Positions 28,599 through 37,715 of a stretch of 64,000 nucleotides of DNA are shown piece after piece. The notes below the pieces were generated by a model. The model saw only the letters and a list, made by a program, of their open reading frames with translations. It was not told where the DNA came from and did not search any database. Source of the stretch: Sinomonas notoginsengisoli (lineage in GTDB: Bacteria; Actinomycetota; Actinomycetes; Actinomycetales; Micrococcaceae); the NCBI RefSeq assembly GCF_021554725.1, contig NZ_JAIZDP010000013.1, positions 1 through 64,000 on the forward strand, read 5' to 3'. The translations under genes were made by a program, and so were the position numbers. Within the stretch, counting starts at the first letter, position 1. Each line of letters begins with the position of its first letter.

Positions 28599-29741
28599 GT
28601 GACTGAGCCGAACATCGACGACGCCCCGGACCTCGCCTTCGACCTGCGTATCCTCCCGAAGGTGTCCCTCCATGACCACCTCGACGGTGGCGTCCGCACC
28701 GCGACCATCATCGAGCTTGCCGCCGAGATCGGCCACGAGCTCCCGTCCACGGACCCTGTTGCCCTCGGCCAATGGTTCCGTGATGCAGCCGGTTCGGGCT
28801 CCCTGCCGCGCTATCTCGAGACTTTCGACCACACGATCGCCGTCATGCAGACCGCCCCTGCGCTGCGACGGATCGCCAAGGAGTTCGTCGAGGACCTCGC
28901 GGATGACGGTGTGGTGTACGGCGAGGTGCGCTGGGCGCCTGAACAGCACCTCAACCAGGGGCTCACACTCGACGAGGCGGTCGAGGCGGTCCAGGCCGGC
29001 CTCGAGGACGGGATGGCCGCTGTCGAGGAGTCAGGGCGGATCATCGCAGTGGGCCAGCTCATCACGGCGATGCGCCATGCGGACAACTCCCAGGAGATCG
29101 CCGAACTCGCCGTACGCCACCGAGACCGCGGCGCCGTCGGGTTCGACATCGCGGGGGCAGAGGAGGGATTCCCGCCGTCCCGCTTCGCCGAGGCCTTCAC
29201 CTACCTCGCCCGGAACAGCTTCCCCGCGACCGTGCACGCTGGCGAGGCCGCCGGGCTGGACAGCATCCAGTCCGCACTCGTGGACGGCCGCGCGCTCCGG
29301 CTCGGGCACGGCGTGCGCATCGCGGAGGACATTGCGGTGGAGTCCACGGACGAGGTCGACGACGATGGCGTGCCGATCCTCGACGTGACGCTCGGGCCCC
29401 TCGCCGCGTGGGTGCGCGACCGCGGGATTCCGCTCGAGCTCTGCCCGTCCTCGAACCTGCAGACGGGAGCGATCGCCAAGTGGGGCGAGGACATCCTCGA
29501 CCACCCGTTCGACATGCTCTACGAGCTCGGCTTCAACGTCACGGTCAACGCTGACAACCGGCTCATGAGCGGCGTGACCCTCACCGACGAGTTCGAACTG
29601 CTCGTCGAGGCGTTCGACTACGATCTCGACGATCTCCTCGAACTCACGCTCAACGCTGCCGAGGCCGCGTTCCTCCCGCTCGAGGACCGGGAAGACCTCG
29701 TCGAGTACATCAACGAGGCCTACGCGAACCTGGCCGACTAG
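28599..29741 (+). CDS. add: Adenosine deaminase
   Basis: 380 aa. Zinc hydrolase converting adenosine or deoxyadenosine to inosine or deoxyinosine. Metal and catalytic motifs are present: SLHDHLDGG, TVHAGEAAG, RLGHGVRIAED, ELCPSSNLQTG and TVNADNRLMSG. Slightly longer than E. coli Add because of an insertion around VESTDEVDDDGVPI. Predicted leaderless. Adds purine salvage to the neighbouring cdd-deoA pyrimidine pair. Confidence 0.93.
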   Translation: MTEPNIDDAPDLAFDLRILPKVSLHDHLDGGVRTATIIELAAEIGHELPSTDPVALGQWFRDAAGSGSLPRYLETFDHTIAVMQTAPALRRIAKEFVEDLADDGVVYGEVRWAPEQHLNQGLTLDEAVEAVQAGLEDGMAAVEESGRIIAVGQLITAMRHADNSQEIAELAVRHRDRGAVGFDIAGAEEGFPPSRFAEAFTYLARNSFPATVHAGEAAGLDSIQSALVDGRALRLGHGVRIAEDIAVESTDEVDDDGVPILDVTLGPLAAWVRDRGIPLELCPSSNLQTGAIAKWGEDILDHPFDMLYELGFNVTVNADNRLMSGVTLTDEFELLVEAFDYDLDDLLELTLNAAEAAFLPLEDREDLVEYINEAYANLAD

Positions 29742-29778
29742 AGGTGGGAAACGCCACGGCCAGCCCGAGGAGCGGCGG

Positions 29779-30492
29779 GTGAGTGCCGCCGTCGACCGCC
29801 TCGTCGAGGTAGTGCGCCTCCTGCGGGAGCACTGCCTGTGGACAGCGGCGCTCACGCACGGCTCGCTCGTGACCTACCTCATCGAGGAGTCCTACGAGCT
29901 GGTCGAGGCCATCGAGGACGGCCAGCCCGAGGCGGAGCTCAAGGGTGAACTCGCGGACGTGCTCCTGCAAGTGGTCCTCCACTCTGAGATCGCCCGCGGG
30001 CGTGGTGCGTTCGACCTCGACGCTGTGGCCGAGGCGCTCACCGAGAAGATGGTGCGCCGCAACCGGCACGTCTTCACGCCCGACGGCGCCCTGCAGCCGA
30101 GCTTCCCCGCGACGGTCGAGGAGATCATCGCCTCGTGGGATGCGGCCAAGAAGGAGGAGAAGGCGGCGAAGGCGGCTGCCTCCGGCGAGGGGACGCGCGA
30201 CGGCGACGAGTCGCCTCGGCTGGTCGGTCCCGACGCGCTCGAGGGGCTTCCGCGGCACCTGCCCGCGCTGGCGCTCGCACAGAAGGCCCTTGGGCGAGCC
30301 GAGCGCCGTCGTGCGCTGGAGGGCTCCACCTCCGTCTCGGGGGGCCCGGCCACGGTGTCAGCATGCGGGGCGCCAGTTGACTTCCGGACGGAGGAGGAGC
30401 TCGGGGAGCTGCTTCTGGGCGTGGTGCAAGAGGCTCGGGCCCGCGGGCTGGACGGGGAACGGGCACTGCGCCGCGCCGTCGGCCGGCTCTGA
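29779..30492 (+). CDS. mazG: MazG-family NTP pyrophosphohydrolase, single catalytic domain
   Basis: 237 aa. The N-terminal half has the MazG all-alpha fold with the metal-binding EExxE pattern in LIEESYELVEAIED and the second acidic helix GELADVLLQVVLHSEIA. It cleaves NTPs or modified nucleotides to NMP and PPi. The second MazG repeat of E. coli MazG is replaced by a divergent Ala/Gly/Glu-rich region (about residues 125-190) and a short conserved end, a known actinobacterial form. GTG 29779 is preceded by GGAGCGGCGG. Upstream of eno in the usual actinobacterial order. Confidence 0.8.
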   Translation: MSAAVDRLVEVVRLLREHCLWTAALTHGSLVTYLIEESYELVEAIEDGQPEAELKGELADVLLQVVLHSEIARGRGAFDLDAVAEALTEKMVRRNRHVFTPDGALQPSFPATVEEIIASWDAAKKEEKAAKAAASGEGTRDGDESPRLVGPDALEGLPRHLPALALAQKALGRAERRRALEGSTSVSGGPATVSACGAPVDFRTEEELGELLLGVVQEARARGLDGERALRRAVGRL

Positions 30493-30572
30493 CCCAGCTC
30501 GCCCCGCCCGGCCCGGCCGCCTCATCGCCAGCCATGCCTCGGTCCGTCACAGGTCGCGCGCCCACGGGCTAG

Positions 30573-31949
<1,377 letters not shown>

Positions 31950-32019
31950 GGGCCCTTCGCTGAGGCGCAGGCGCCCGACCTGCCACCGGCAGGGGGCGCC
32001 TACGCCGAATCGTGGCCCG

Positions 32020-32051
32020 CGGCGGCTATCGTGAAACGACGATAGCCGCCG
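32020..32051. terminator. Hairpin in the eno-septum gene gap
   Basis: CGGCGGCTATCGT (32020-32032) pairs with ACGATAGCCGCCG (32039-32051), 13 bp around loop GAAACG. It may end or attenuate the eno transcript before the next gene. Confidence 0.6.
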
Positions 32052-32104
32052 TGGCGCACTCCGGCGGCCGCACACTCGTAGGAACCCGAGCGCAAGGAGC
32101 TTCC

Positions 32105-32755
32105 ATGGCGACGCGTCGACCGGCAGTGCCCCGCACGCCGGCCCCGAAGCGGCCCTCGCGCTCAGCGCCGGCTGCGGAGGCGCCCATCCGGGATGCAGCC
32201 GCATCGCAGGGATCCGGCGCGAAGCTCGCAGCAGCGAAGGCCAGCGCTCCCGAGCCCACACCGGCAAGGGGGAAGTCCGAAAAGCCCCAAAAGCCCGGGA
32301 AGGCATCGAAGGGCAGGACGAAGGCCCGGCCCAAGACCCCGTTACGGACACCCGTCCCCACCGACGAGGGGCCCGTTCCTGCCCGGGCGTTCTCGGGGCG
32401 CATCATCGCCCTCGCAGTCGTGCTCGTGGCCATCACGATCATGCTCGCCCCGACCGTCCGGGTGTTCCTGGGGCAACGAGCGGAAATCAGCTCGCTCCAA
32501 GCTGACATCGCAGCCAAGAGGGCGGAGCAGGACTCACTCAGGCAGTCCATCGGCCGCTGGGAGGACCAGAACTACGTCAAGCAGCAGGCACGCGATCGCA
32601 TTAACATGGTCATGCCCGGCGAGACCGCGTACTGGGTGTTCGGAGACGCTGGCGCGCAGGCCGGCAGAGGCGGCGGCGGCGCTGATCCCGCTGCGGGCGA
32701 GAAGCCGTGGGCCCAGGGGTTCTGGGACTCGCTCGTGCGCGCGGCCACCGACTGA
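32105..32755 (+). CDS. FtsB/DivIC-family septum formation initiator
   Basis: 216 aa. A long disordered cytoplasmic N-terminal region (residues 1-95, rich in Lys, Pro, Ala, Arg) leads to one membrane helix (IIALAVVLVAITIMLAP) and an extracytoplasmic coiled coil (RAEISSLQADIAAKRAEQDS) ending in the family segment QARDRINMVMPGETAYWV. These bitopic proteins bind FtsL and FtsQ in the divisome. AAGGAG precedes ATG 32105. Position between eno and DUF501 is the conserved actinobacterial arrangement. Confidence 0.88.
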   Translation: MATRRPAVPRTPAPKRPSRSAPAAEAPIRDAAASQGSGAKLAAAKASAPEPTPARGKSEKPQKPGKASKGRTKARPKTPLRTPVPTDEGPVPARAFSGRIIALAVVLVAITIMLAPTVRVFLGQRAEISSLQADIAAKRAEQDSLRQSIGRWEDQNYVKQQARDRINMVMPGETAYWVFGDAGAQAGRGGGGADPAAGEKPWAQGFWDSLVRAATD

Positions 32756-32833
32756 TCCCACCACACGCGCAATCCCACCGCACGCGCGGAGCGTCGTCGG
32801 CGGCACCATACTCAGCAAGGACAGTGAATCATC

Positions 32834-33514
32834 GTGACCGACATCCCCTCGAACCCCAGCGATGCCCCTACGGCCGCCGACCTCGAGACTCTGAGCCGTC
32901 AGCTCGGCCGGCCGGTGCGAGACGTGGTGGCGATCTCGGCGCGCTGCATCTGCGGGAACCCGCTCGTCGCTGCCACCGCGCCGAGGCTCTCCAACGGGAC
33001 ACCCTTCCCTACAACGTTCTACCTCACGCACCCCGTCATCACCTCGGCAGTGTCGCGGCTCGAGGCGGCCGGGCTGATGGCCGAGATGAACGAGCGCCTG
33101 ACGGCCGATCCCGAACTCGCTGCTGCCTACAGGCGTGCGCACGAGGCTTACCTCGCCGCGCGCGGGGAGGTCGGCCGCCGTGCTGGTACCGGCCCCGTGC
33201 CCGAGATTGACGGCGTGTCGGCTGGCGGCATGCCGTCCCGGGTCAAATGCCTCCACGTGCTCGTGGGCCAATCGCTCGCGCTCGGACCCGGAGCCAACCC
33301 GCTCGGGGACGAGGCCATCGAAGCGCTCTCGGAATGGTGGACGGCGGATCGGTGCTACTGCGGCGGCGCCTGGGACACGGCTGGTGCCGTCCCGGACCAG
33401 GACCTGTCCCGCCACGGTCCGCAGGGCCTGCCATCCATGACCGGGAGGGCGTCGCCACAGCGGAACCGGCCCGCAGGGCCGGAGAATGCCGCGAACGAGG
33501 GGAGAGCCCAGTGA
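32834..33514 (+). CDS. DUF501 family protein
   Basis: 226 aa. Matches the DUF501 pattern: a Cys cluster RCICGNPLV, FPTTFYLTHP, SRVKCLHVLVGQSLA and DRCYCGGAW. The paired Cys motifs suggest a metal site, but no activity is established. The last 35 residues are a low-complexity tail. GTG 32834 follows AAGGA at some distance. Overlaps ppx by four bases. Confidence 0.85.
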   Translation: MTDIPSNPSDAPTAADLETLSRQLGRPVRDVVAISARCICGNPLVAATAPRLSNGTPFPTTFYLTHPVITSAVSRLEAAGLMAEMNERLTADPELAAAYRRAHEAYLAARGEVGRRAGTGPVPEIDGVSAGGMPSRVKCLHVLVGQSLALGPGANPLGDEAIEALSEWWTADRCYCGGAWDTAGAVPDQDLSRHGPQGLPSMTGRASPQRNRPAGPENAANEGRAQ

Positions 33515-34485
33515 GGGTCGCGGGCATCGACTGTGGGACGAACTCCATCCGCCTGCTCGTGGCCGAAGCCGAGGAGCCCGCAGGTGACCGCGTGGCAGAG
33601 GGTGTGCGGCTCACGGACGTGCACCGGGAGATGCGGATAGTCCGGCTCGGCCAGGGCGTGGACGCGACCGGGATGCTCGCGCCGGAGGCATTGGCCCGCA
33701 CGTTCACGGCAGCCGACGACTACGCCGCCACGATCAGGGGCCTCGGCGCCGAGCGGGTGCGGTTCGTTGCCACCTCGGCCATGCGGGACGCACGCAACCG
33801 GGATGAATTCATGGCTGGAATCCGCGAGCGCTTCGGCGTAGACGCCGAGATCATTCCGGGTACCGAAGAGGCGGCCCTGAGCTTTGCGGGTGCCGCCAGC
33901 GTCCTGGCGCTTGAACCGGACAGGCCCGTGCTCGTGGTCGACCTCGGCGGCGGCAGCACGGAGTTCGTCCTGGGGGATGCGGGTGGTGTGATGGCCGCCC
34001 GTTCCATCGACCTGGGCTGCGTGCGACTGACCGAGCGCCACCTCCGCTCGGACCCGCCCACGCCCGAGCAGATCGCCGCGGCGGAGCGCGAGGTGGAGGC
34101 AGGCATTGACGTGGCCCTTGCAGGCGTGCCGCTCGCGGACGCGACTGCCGTGGTCGGCGTCGCGGGCTCCATCACCACCATCACCGCCCACGCGCTGCGC
34201 CTGCCTCGGTATCAGCCGGAACGTATCCACGCGTCGGAGCTGACAATCGGGGAGATCAGCGCCGCGTGCACGTCCCTCCTCGCGCTCACCCACGCCGAGC
34301 GCGCCGCCCTGCCGTACATGCATCCGGGCCGCGTCGACGTCATCGGTGCTGGGGCACTCGTGTGGCGCCGCATTCTGGCACGCATCGCCGAGCTGACCGG
34401 CGGCCGCATCTCGACTGCCGTGACGAGTGAGCACGACATCCTCGACGGCATCGCCCTGAGCACCCTGGACCGGAAGGCCACATGA
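33511..34485 (+). CDS. ppx: Exopolyphosphatase, Ppx/GppA family
   Basis: 324 aa. ASKHA-type ATPase-fold phosphatase: phosphate loop 1 in GIDCGTNSIRLLVAE, RFVATSAMRDARN, and phosphate loop 2 in VDLGGGSTEFVLG. Degrades polyphosphate or hydrolyses pppGpp. It is the short form without a C-terminal HD domain. Start GTG 33511 overlaps the DUF501 stop (GTGA) and follows GGGGAGA, so the two are translationally coupled; the next gene overlaps in turn by four bases. Confidence 0.92.
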   Translation: MRVAGIDCGTNSIRLLVAEAEEPAGDRVAEGVRLTDVHREMRIVRLGQGVDATGMLAPEALARTFTAADDYAATIRGLGAERVRFVATSAMRDARNRDEFMAGIRERFGVDAEIIPGTEEAALSFAGAASVLALEPDRPVLVVDLGGGSTEFVLGDAGGVMAARSIDLGCVRLTERHLRSDPPTPEQIAAAEREVEAGIDVALAGVPLADATAVVGVAGSITTITAHALRLPRYQPERIHASELTIGEISAACTSLLALTHAERAALPYMHPGRVDVIGAGALVWRRILARIAELTGGRISTAVTSEHDILDGIALSTLDRKAT

Positions 34486-35849
34486 TCCGACGCGCCCTCG
34501 CCCTCGCCATCCTGCCCCTGCTCGCCTTCGCCCTCGCGGCCGTAGGGCTCCTGCGCACGGCTCCCGGAGCGGCCGCGGACAGTATCCGGGATCGCGAGTA
34601 CTGGCTCGGCGAGTACGGGATCGCGAAGGCCTGGGAGGTGTCGAAGGGCACGGGTGTGAAAGTCGCGGTGATCGACAGCGGCGTCGACGGAACGCATCCC
34701 GACCTGCGGGGCGTCGTCGTGGGCGGGCATGACTCCTCCGGGGCCGGGGGAGCGGACGGGCAGAAGCCGATTGGTGCGAGGCCCGAGCACGGAACACTCG
34801 TCGCCACCATGCTTGCGGGCCGCGGACACGCCGCGGACGCAGCGAAGGACCCGAAGAAGGATGCCGGCGGCCCGGACGGGATCGTCGGTGTCGCGCCCGA
34901 GTCCCAGATCCTCGCCGCCTCCACCTGGCTTGGCTCGGCAAACCCGGCCGGCCGTTCGGACACTGAGCAAATCCCCGACGCCGTCCGCTGGGCTGTGGAC
35001 CAGGGCGCCAAGGTCATCAACATCTCCCTCGGCAGTGCGTCGCCGGTGTGGCCGCCCAGCTGGGACTCGGCATTCCAGTACGCCGAGCAGAAGGACGTTG
35101 TGCTCGTCGCGGCGGCGGGCAACCGGGTGGGCGGGAACGTCCAGGTGGGCGCCCCCGCCACGATCCCGGGCGTCCTGACAGTGGCAGGGCTCGATCGCGA
35201 GCAGAAGGCCAGCATCGACTCGTCGTCTCAGGGGATCAGCATCGGCGTGGCGGCGCCCGCCGAAGAACTCGTCGGCGGCCTCCCGGACGGCCAGTACGCA
35301 CAATGGGCCGGGACCTCGGGCGCCGCGCCCATCGTGTCCGGCGTGGCGGCGCTCATCCGTTCGAAGTGGCCCGACATGAGCGCCGCGCAGACCATCAACC
35401 GGATCATCTCGACGGCCAAGGACGTCGGCGCCCCTGGCGCCGACCCGATCTACGGGCGCGGAATCCTCGACGCCGAGGCCGCGCTCACGGCAGATGTCCC
35501 GGAAACCAAGGCGAACCCGCTCGGGTCCATTGCGGACTGGATCCGTGTCCACCGCAAGGGTGCGGCGAGCAGCCCTGCCACCCCGGGCGCATCGGACGCG
35601 ACGGCCGGGCCAACGGCTCCCGCCCAGGCCGTTCCAGAGCCCTTGCCGCCCTCACCTCGCATTGACGCCACCGACAGTCCGTGGCCTGCGGTGGCCGTCC
35701 TCGGGTCGGCGGTCGTAGTGCTCGGGATCGCCGCTGGCGGGGCGGTGCATGTGCGGCGGCGTGGGCTGTGGGAGAGGGCGCACGACGGCGCGCGGATCCC
35801 ATCCGAGGGGCAGCGCGATGTGGCACGCATCACCCCCGGGAACCGATAG
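34482..35849 (+). CDS. Membrane-anchored subtilisin-like serine protease (mycosin-like)
   Basis: 455 aa. Signal peptide at residues 1-32 (ALALAILPLLAFALAAVG). S8 catalytic triad intact: Asp65 (VIDSGVDGTHPDL), His103 (EHGTLVA) and Ser279 (GTSGAAPIVSG); oxyanion Asn in AAAGNRVGG. After a Pro/Ala/Ser linker a C-terminal membrane helix (AVAVLGSAVVVLGIAAGGAV, about 400-422) and a basic tail anchor it with the protease outside. This layout resembles MycP of type VII secretion, but no other ESX gene is nearby. ATG 34482 overlaps the ppx stop (ATGA). Confidence 0.88.
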   Translation: MIRRALALAILPLLAFALAAVGLLRTAPGAAADSIRDREYWLGEYGIAKAWEVSKGTGVKVAVIDSGVDGTHPDLRGVVVGGHDSSGAGGADGQKPIGARPEHGTLVATMLAGRGHAADAAKDPKKDAGGPDGIVGVAPESQILAASTWLGSANPAGRSDTEQIPDAVRWAVDQGAKVINISLGSASPVWPPSWDSAFQYAEQKDVVLVAAAGNRVGGNVQVGAPATIPGVLTVAGLDREQKASIDSSSQGISIGVAAPAEELVGGLPDGQYAQWAGTSGAAPIVSGVAALIRSKWPDMSAAQTINRIISTAKDVGAPGADPIYGRGILDAEAALTADVPETKANPLGSIADWIRVHRKGAASSPATPGASDATAGPTAPAQAVPEPLPPSPRIDATDSPWPAVAVLGSAVVVLGIAAGGAVHVRRRGLWERAHDGARIPSEGQRDVARITPGNR

Positions 35850-35875
35850 TGAATTTTTTCACAAACTGCTACGCT
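35848..35875 (+). promoter_or_regulatory. Leaderless ndh promoter with CRP/GlxR-like palindrome
   Basis: TACGCT at 35870-35875 ends six bases before ATG 35882, so the message is probably leaderless. AGTGA-ATTTTT-TCACA at 35848-35863 fits the CRP/GlxR pattern TGTGA-N6-TCACA with one mismatch and overlaps the -35 position, which would suit repression. Binding is inference. Confidence 0.45.
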
Positions 35876-35881
35876 TGATTC

Positions 35882-37360
35882 ATGCCTTCCTTCCTGCAGC
35901 TTGTCGATCGCCCCCGCGTCCTTGTCGTCGGCGGTGGCTATGTCGGCCTCTACGTAGCCCTCAACCTCCAGAAGAAGATCGCCACGGCCGGTGGCATCGT
36001 CACGGTCGTCGATCCGAACCCCTACATGACGTACCAGCCGTTCCTGCCGGAGGTGGCGGGCGGCAACATCGAGGCGCGCCACGCCGTCGTCTCCCTCCGC
36101 GAGCACCTCAAGGAGAGCGAGGTCATCCAGGGCTCGGTGATGAGCGTCGACCACGAGAACCGCAAGGCCGTCGTCGAGCTCCCGGGCGACCAGGGCACCA
36201 TCGAGGTCCCCTACGTGGACGTCGTCCTCGCCGCGGGCGCGATCACCCGCACGTTCCCGATCCCCGGCCTCGCCGAGAAGGGCATCGGCAACAAGACGAT
36301 CGAGGAGGCAATTGCCCTCCGCAACCAGGTGGTCGAGCGCATCGAGTTCGCCTCCACCGCAACGGACCCGGCAGAGCGGAAGCGTGCGCTGACGTTCGTC
36401 GTCGTTGGCGGCGGGTTTGCAGGCATCGAGACCATCGCCGAGCTCGAGGACCTGGCCCGCGAGGCCGTGCGCAACAACGGGCGCCTGCGTCAGGACGAGG
36501 TGCGCTTCGTCCTCGTCGAGGCCATGGGGCGCATCATGCCCGAGGTCACCGCCGAGCAGGCCGACTGGGTGGTGGGCCACCTGCGGAGCCGCGGCATCGA
36601 GGTGCTCCTCAACACCTCGCTCGCCAATGCCGAGGGCTCCCTGAAGCTCATCAGCATGCCCGAGAAGGCTCCCGTGGACGAGTTCGAGGCCGACACCCTC
36701 ATCTGGACTGCCGGGGTGCAGGCCAACCCGATGGTCCGCTCGACCGACTTCCCGCTTGAGCCGCGGGGCCGTGTCCGCGTGCTGCCGGACCTCCGCATCG
36801 CCGGGGACGAGGGCATCATCGAGAACGCGTGGGCTGCTGGCGACGTTGCGGCCGTGCCGGACCTCACCGGCAAGGGCCTTCCCGACGGCACGTGCGTTCC
36901 CAACGCCCAGCACGCCCTCCGCCAGGCCAAGGTCCTTGCGAAGAACCTGTGGGCCAACCGCTGGGACAAGCCGCTCACGGACTACAAGCACAAGAACCTG
37001 GGTGCTGTAGCCGGCTTCGGTCCCTGGAAGGGTGTCGCGAACATCAACCTGTTCGGCCGGATCGGCCTCAAGGGCCCCGTCGCCTGGCTCGCGCACCGCA
37101 GCTACCACGGCATGGCCATCCCGACTGCGGAGCGCAAGTTCCGTGTGGTTTTGGACTGGTTCTCCTCGCTGTTCGCGGGCCGCGACACGACCCCGCTCCA
37201 AGGGCTCGAGAATCCGCGGGCGGCCTTCGAGACGGCGGCGCGCCCGGCCCCGAAGCCCGCTGCGCCCGCGCCGGCCCCGAAGCCCGCTGCAGCCGCGCCA
37301 GCCCCGGCTCAGGCCGCCAAGGCTGACGAGGCCGGCGAGAAGGTGCCAGCCGGCGCGTAG
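35882..37360 (+). CDS. ndh: Type II NADH dehydrogenase
   Basis: 492 aa. FAD-binding RVLVVGGGYVGLYVALNLQ at about residues 12-30 and the NADH-binding VVVGGGFAGIETIAELEDL at about 172-190, with ASGDVAA-type flavin contact (WAAGDVAAVPDLTG) and the AQHALRQAKVLAKNL helix. Passes electrons from NADH to menaquinone without pumping protons. The last 45 residues are an Ala/Pro/Lys tail (APAPKPAAAAPAPAQAA), not part of the fold. Single gene ended by a GC hairpin. Confidence 0.9.
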   Translation: MPSFLQLVDRPRVLVVGGGYVGLYVALNLQKKIATAGGIVTVVDPNPYMTYQPFLPEVAGGNIEARHAVVSLREHLKESEVIQGSVMSVDHENRKAVVELPGDQGTIEVPYVDVVLAAGAITRTFPIPGLAEKGIGNKTIEEAIALRNQVVERIEFASTATDPAERKRALTFVVVGGGFAGIETIAELEDLAREAVRNNGRLRQDEVRFVLVEAMGRIMPEVTAEQADWVVGHLRSRGIEVLLNTSLANAEGSLKLISMPEKAPVDEFEADTLIWTAGVQANPMVRSTDFPLEPRGRVRVLPDLRIAGDEGIIENAWAAGDVAAVPDLTGKGLPDGTCVPNAQHALRQAKVLAKNLWANRWDKPLTDYKHKNLGAVAGFGPWKGVANINLFGRIGLKGPVAWLAHRSYHGMAIPTAERKFRVVLDWFSSLFAGRDTTPLQGLENPRAAFETAARPAPKPAAPAPAPKPAAAAPAPAQAAKADEAGEKVPAGA

Positions 37361-37412
37361 TCGGCGAGAAGTCGACGCACCTCGTCGTTGCCTTTGCGGC
37401 GCTGAACCACCA

Positions 37413-37453
37413 CGGCGGCGGCCGCCTTCCAGCTCGGGAGGCGGCCGCCGCCG
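37413..37453 (+). terminator. Perfect 15-bp GC hairpin after ndh
   Basis: CGGCGGCGGCCGCCT at 37413-37427 pairs exactly with 37439-37453 around an 11-base loop. No T tract. Confidence 0.75.
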
Positions 37454-37488
37454 CGTGCATCCATCGCCAAGTAGGCTGGGTGGCACAT

Positions 37489-37562
37489 GCCCCAGTAGCC
37501 CAATCGGCAGAGGCAGCGGACTTAAAATCCGTTCAGTCAGGGTTCGAGTCCCTGCTGGGGCA
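37489..37562 (+). tRNA. tRNA with anticodon UAA and a short variable loop
   Basis: 74 bases folding as a full cloverleaf: acceptor GCCCCAG/CTGGGGC, D arm with GG in the loop, anticodon stem GCGGA/TCCGT, loop CTTAAAA (anticodon TAA, preceded by T), variable loop of only five bases (TCAGT), T arm CAGGG-TTCGAGT-CCCTG, discriminator A. CCA is not encoded (CAC follows). The anticodon reads UUA (Leu), but bacterial tRNA-Leu is normally class II with a long variable arm; this is class I. A TAGGCT box ends 11 bases upstream. Leucine identity is therefore uncertain. Confidence 0.85.
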
Positions 37563-37598
37563 CACTGCAGATACCAGCTGGTAGAGCCGTTACAAGGC

Positions 37599-37614
37599 TG
37601 TGACCTGAATCACT
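37599..37614 (+). promoter_or_regulatory. CRP/GlxR-like site upstream of the binding-protein gene
   Basis: TGTGA-CCTGAA-TCACT: a perfect left half and four of five bases in the right half of TGTGA-N6-TCACA, about 100 bases before ATG 37716. A matching site lies before livH. Confidence 0.5.
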
Positions 37615-37651
37615 GTGACCTGCCTTAAACGTTCAATTAGCCTGTTTCCTA

Positions 37652-37669
37652 AATCAGGAACACCTGATT
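37652..37669 (+). promoter_or_regulatory. Inverted repeat in the binding-protein leader
   Basis: AATCAGG (37652-37658) and CCTGATT (37663-37669), loop AACA, about 50 bases before the start codon. Either an operator or a small leader hairpin. Confidence 0.35.
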
Positions 37670-37715
37670 GTTCGCATCAGGGGCCCACCGTGCCCTTCGA
37701 TGGAGGAGATTACGC

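Noticed and set aside
35450-37486. Long open frame antisense to ndh and the protease gene
   Set aside because: Shadow of the well-supported plus-strand genes; no domain or ribosome site.
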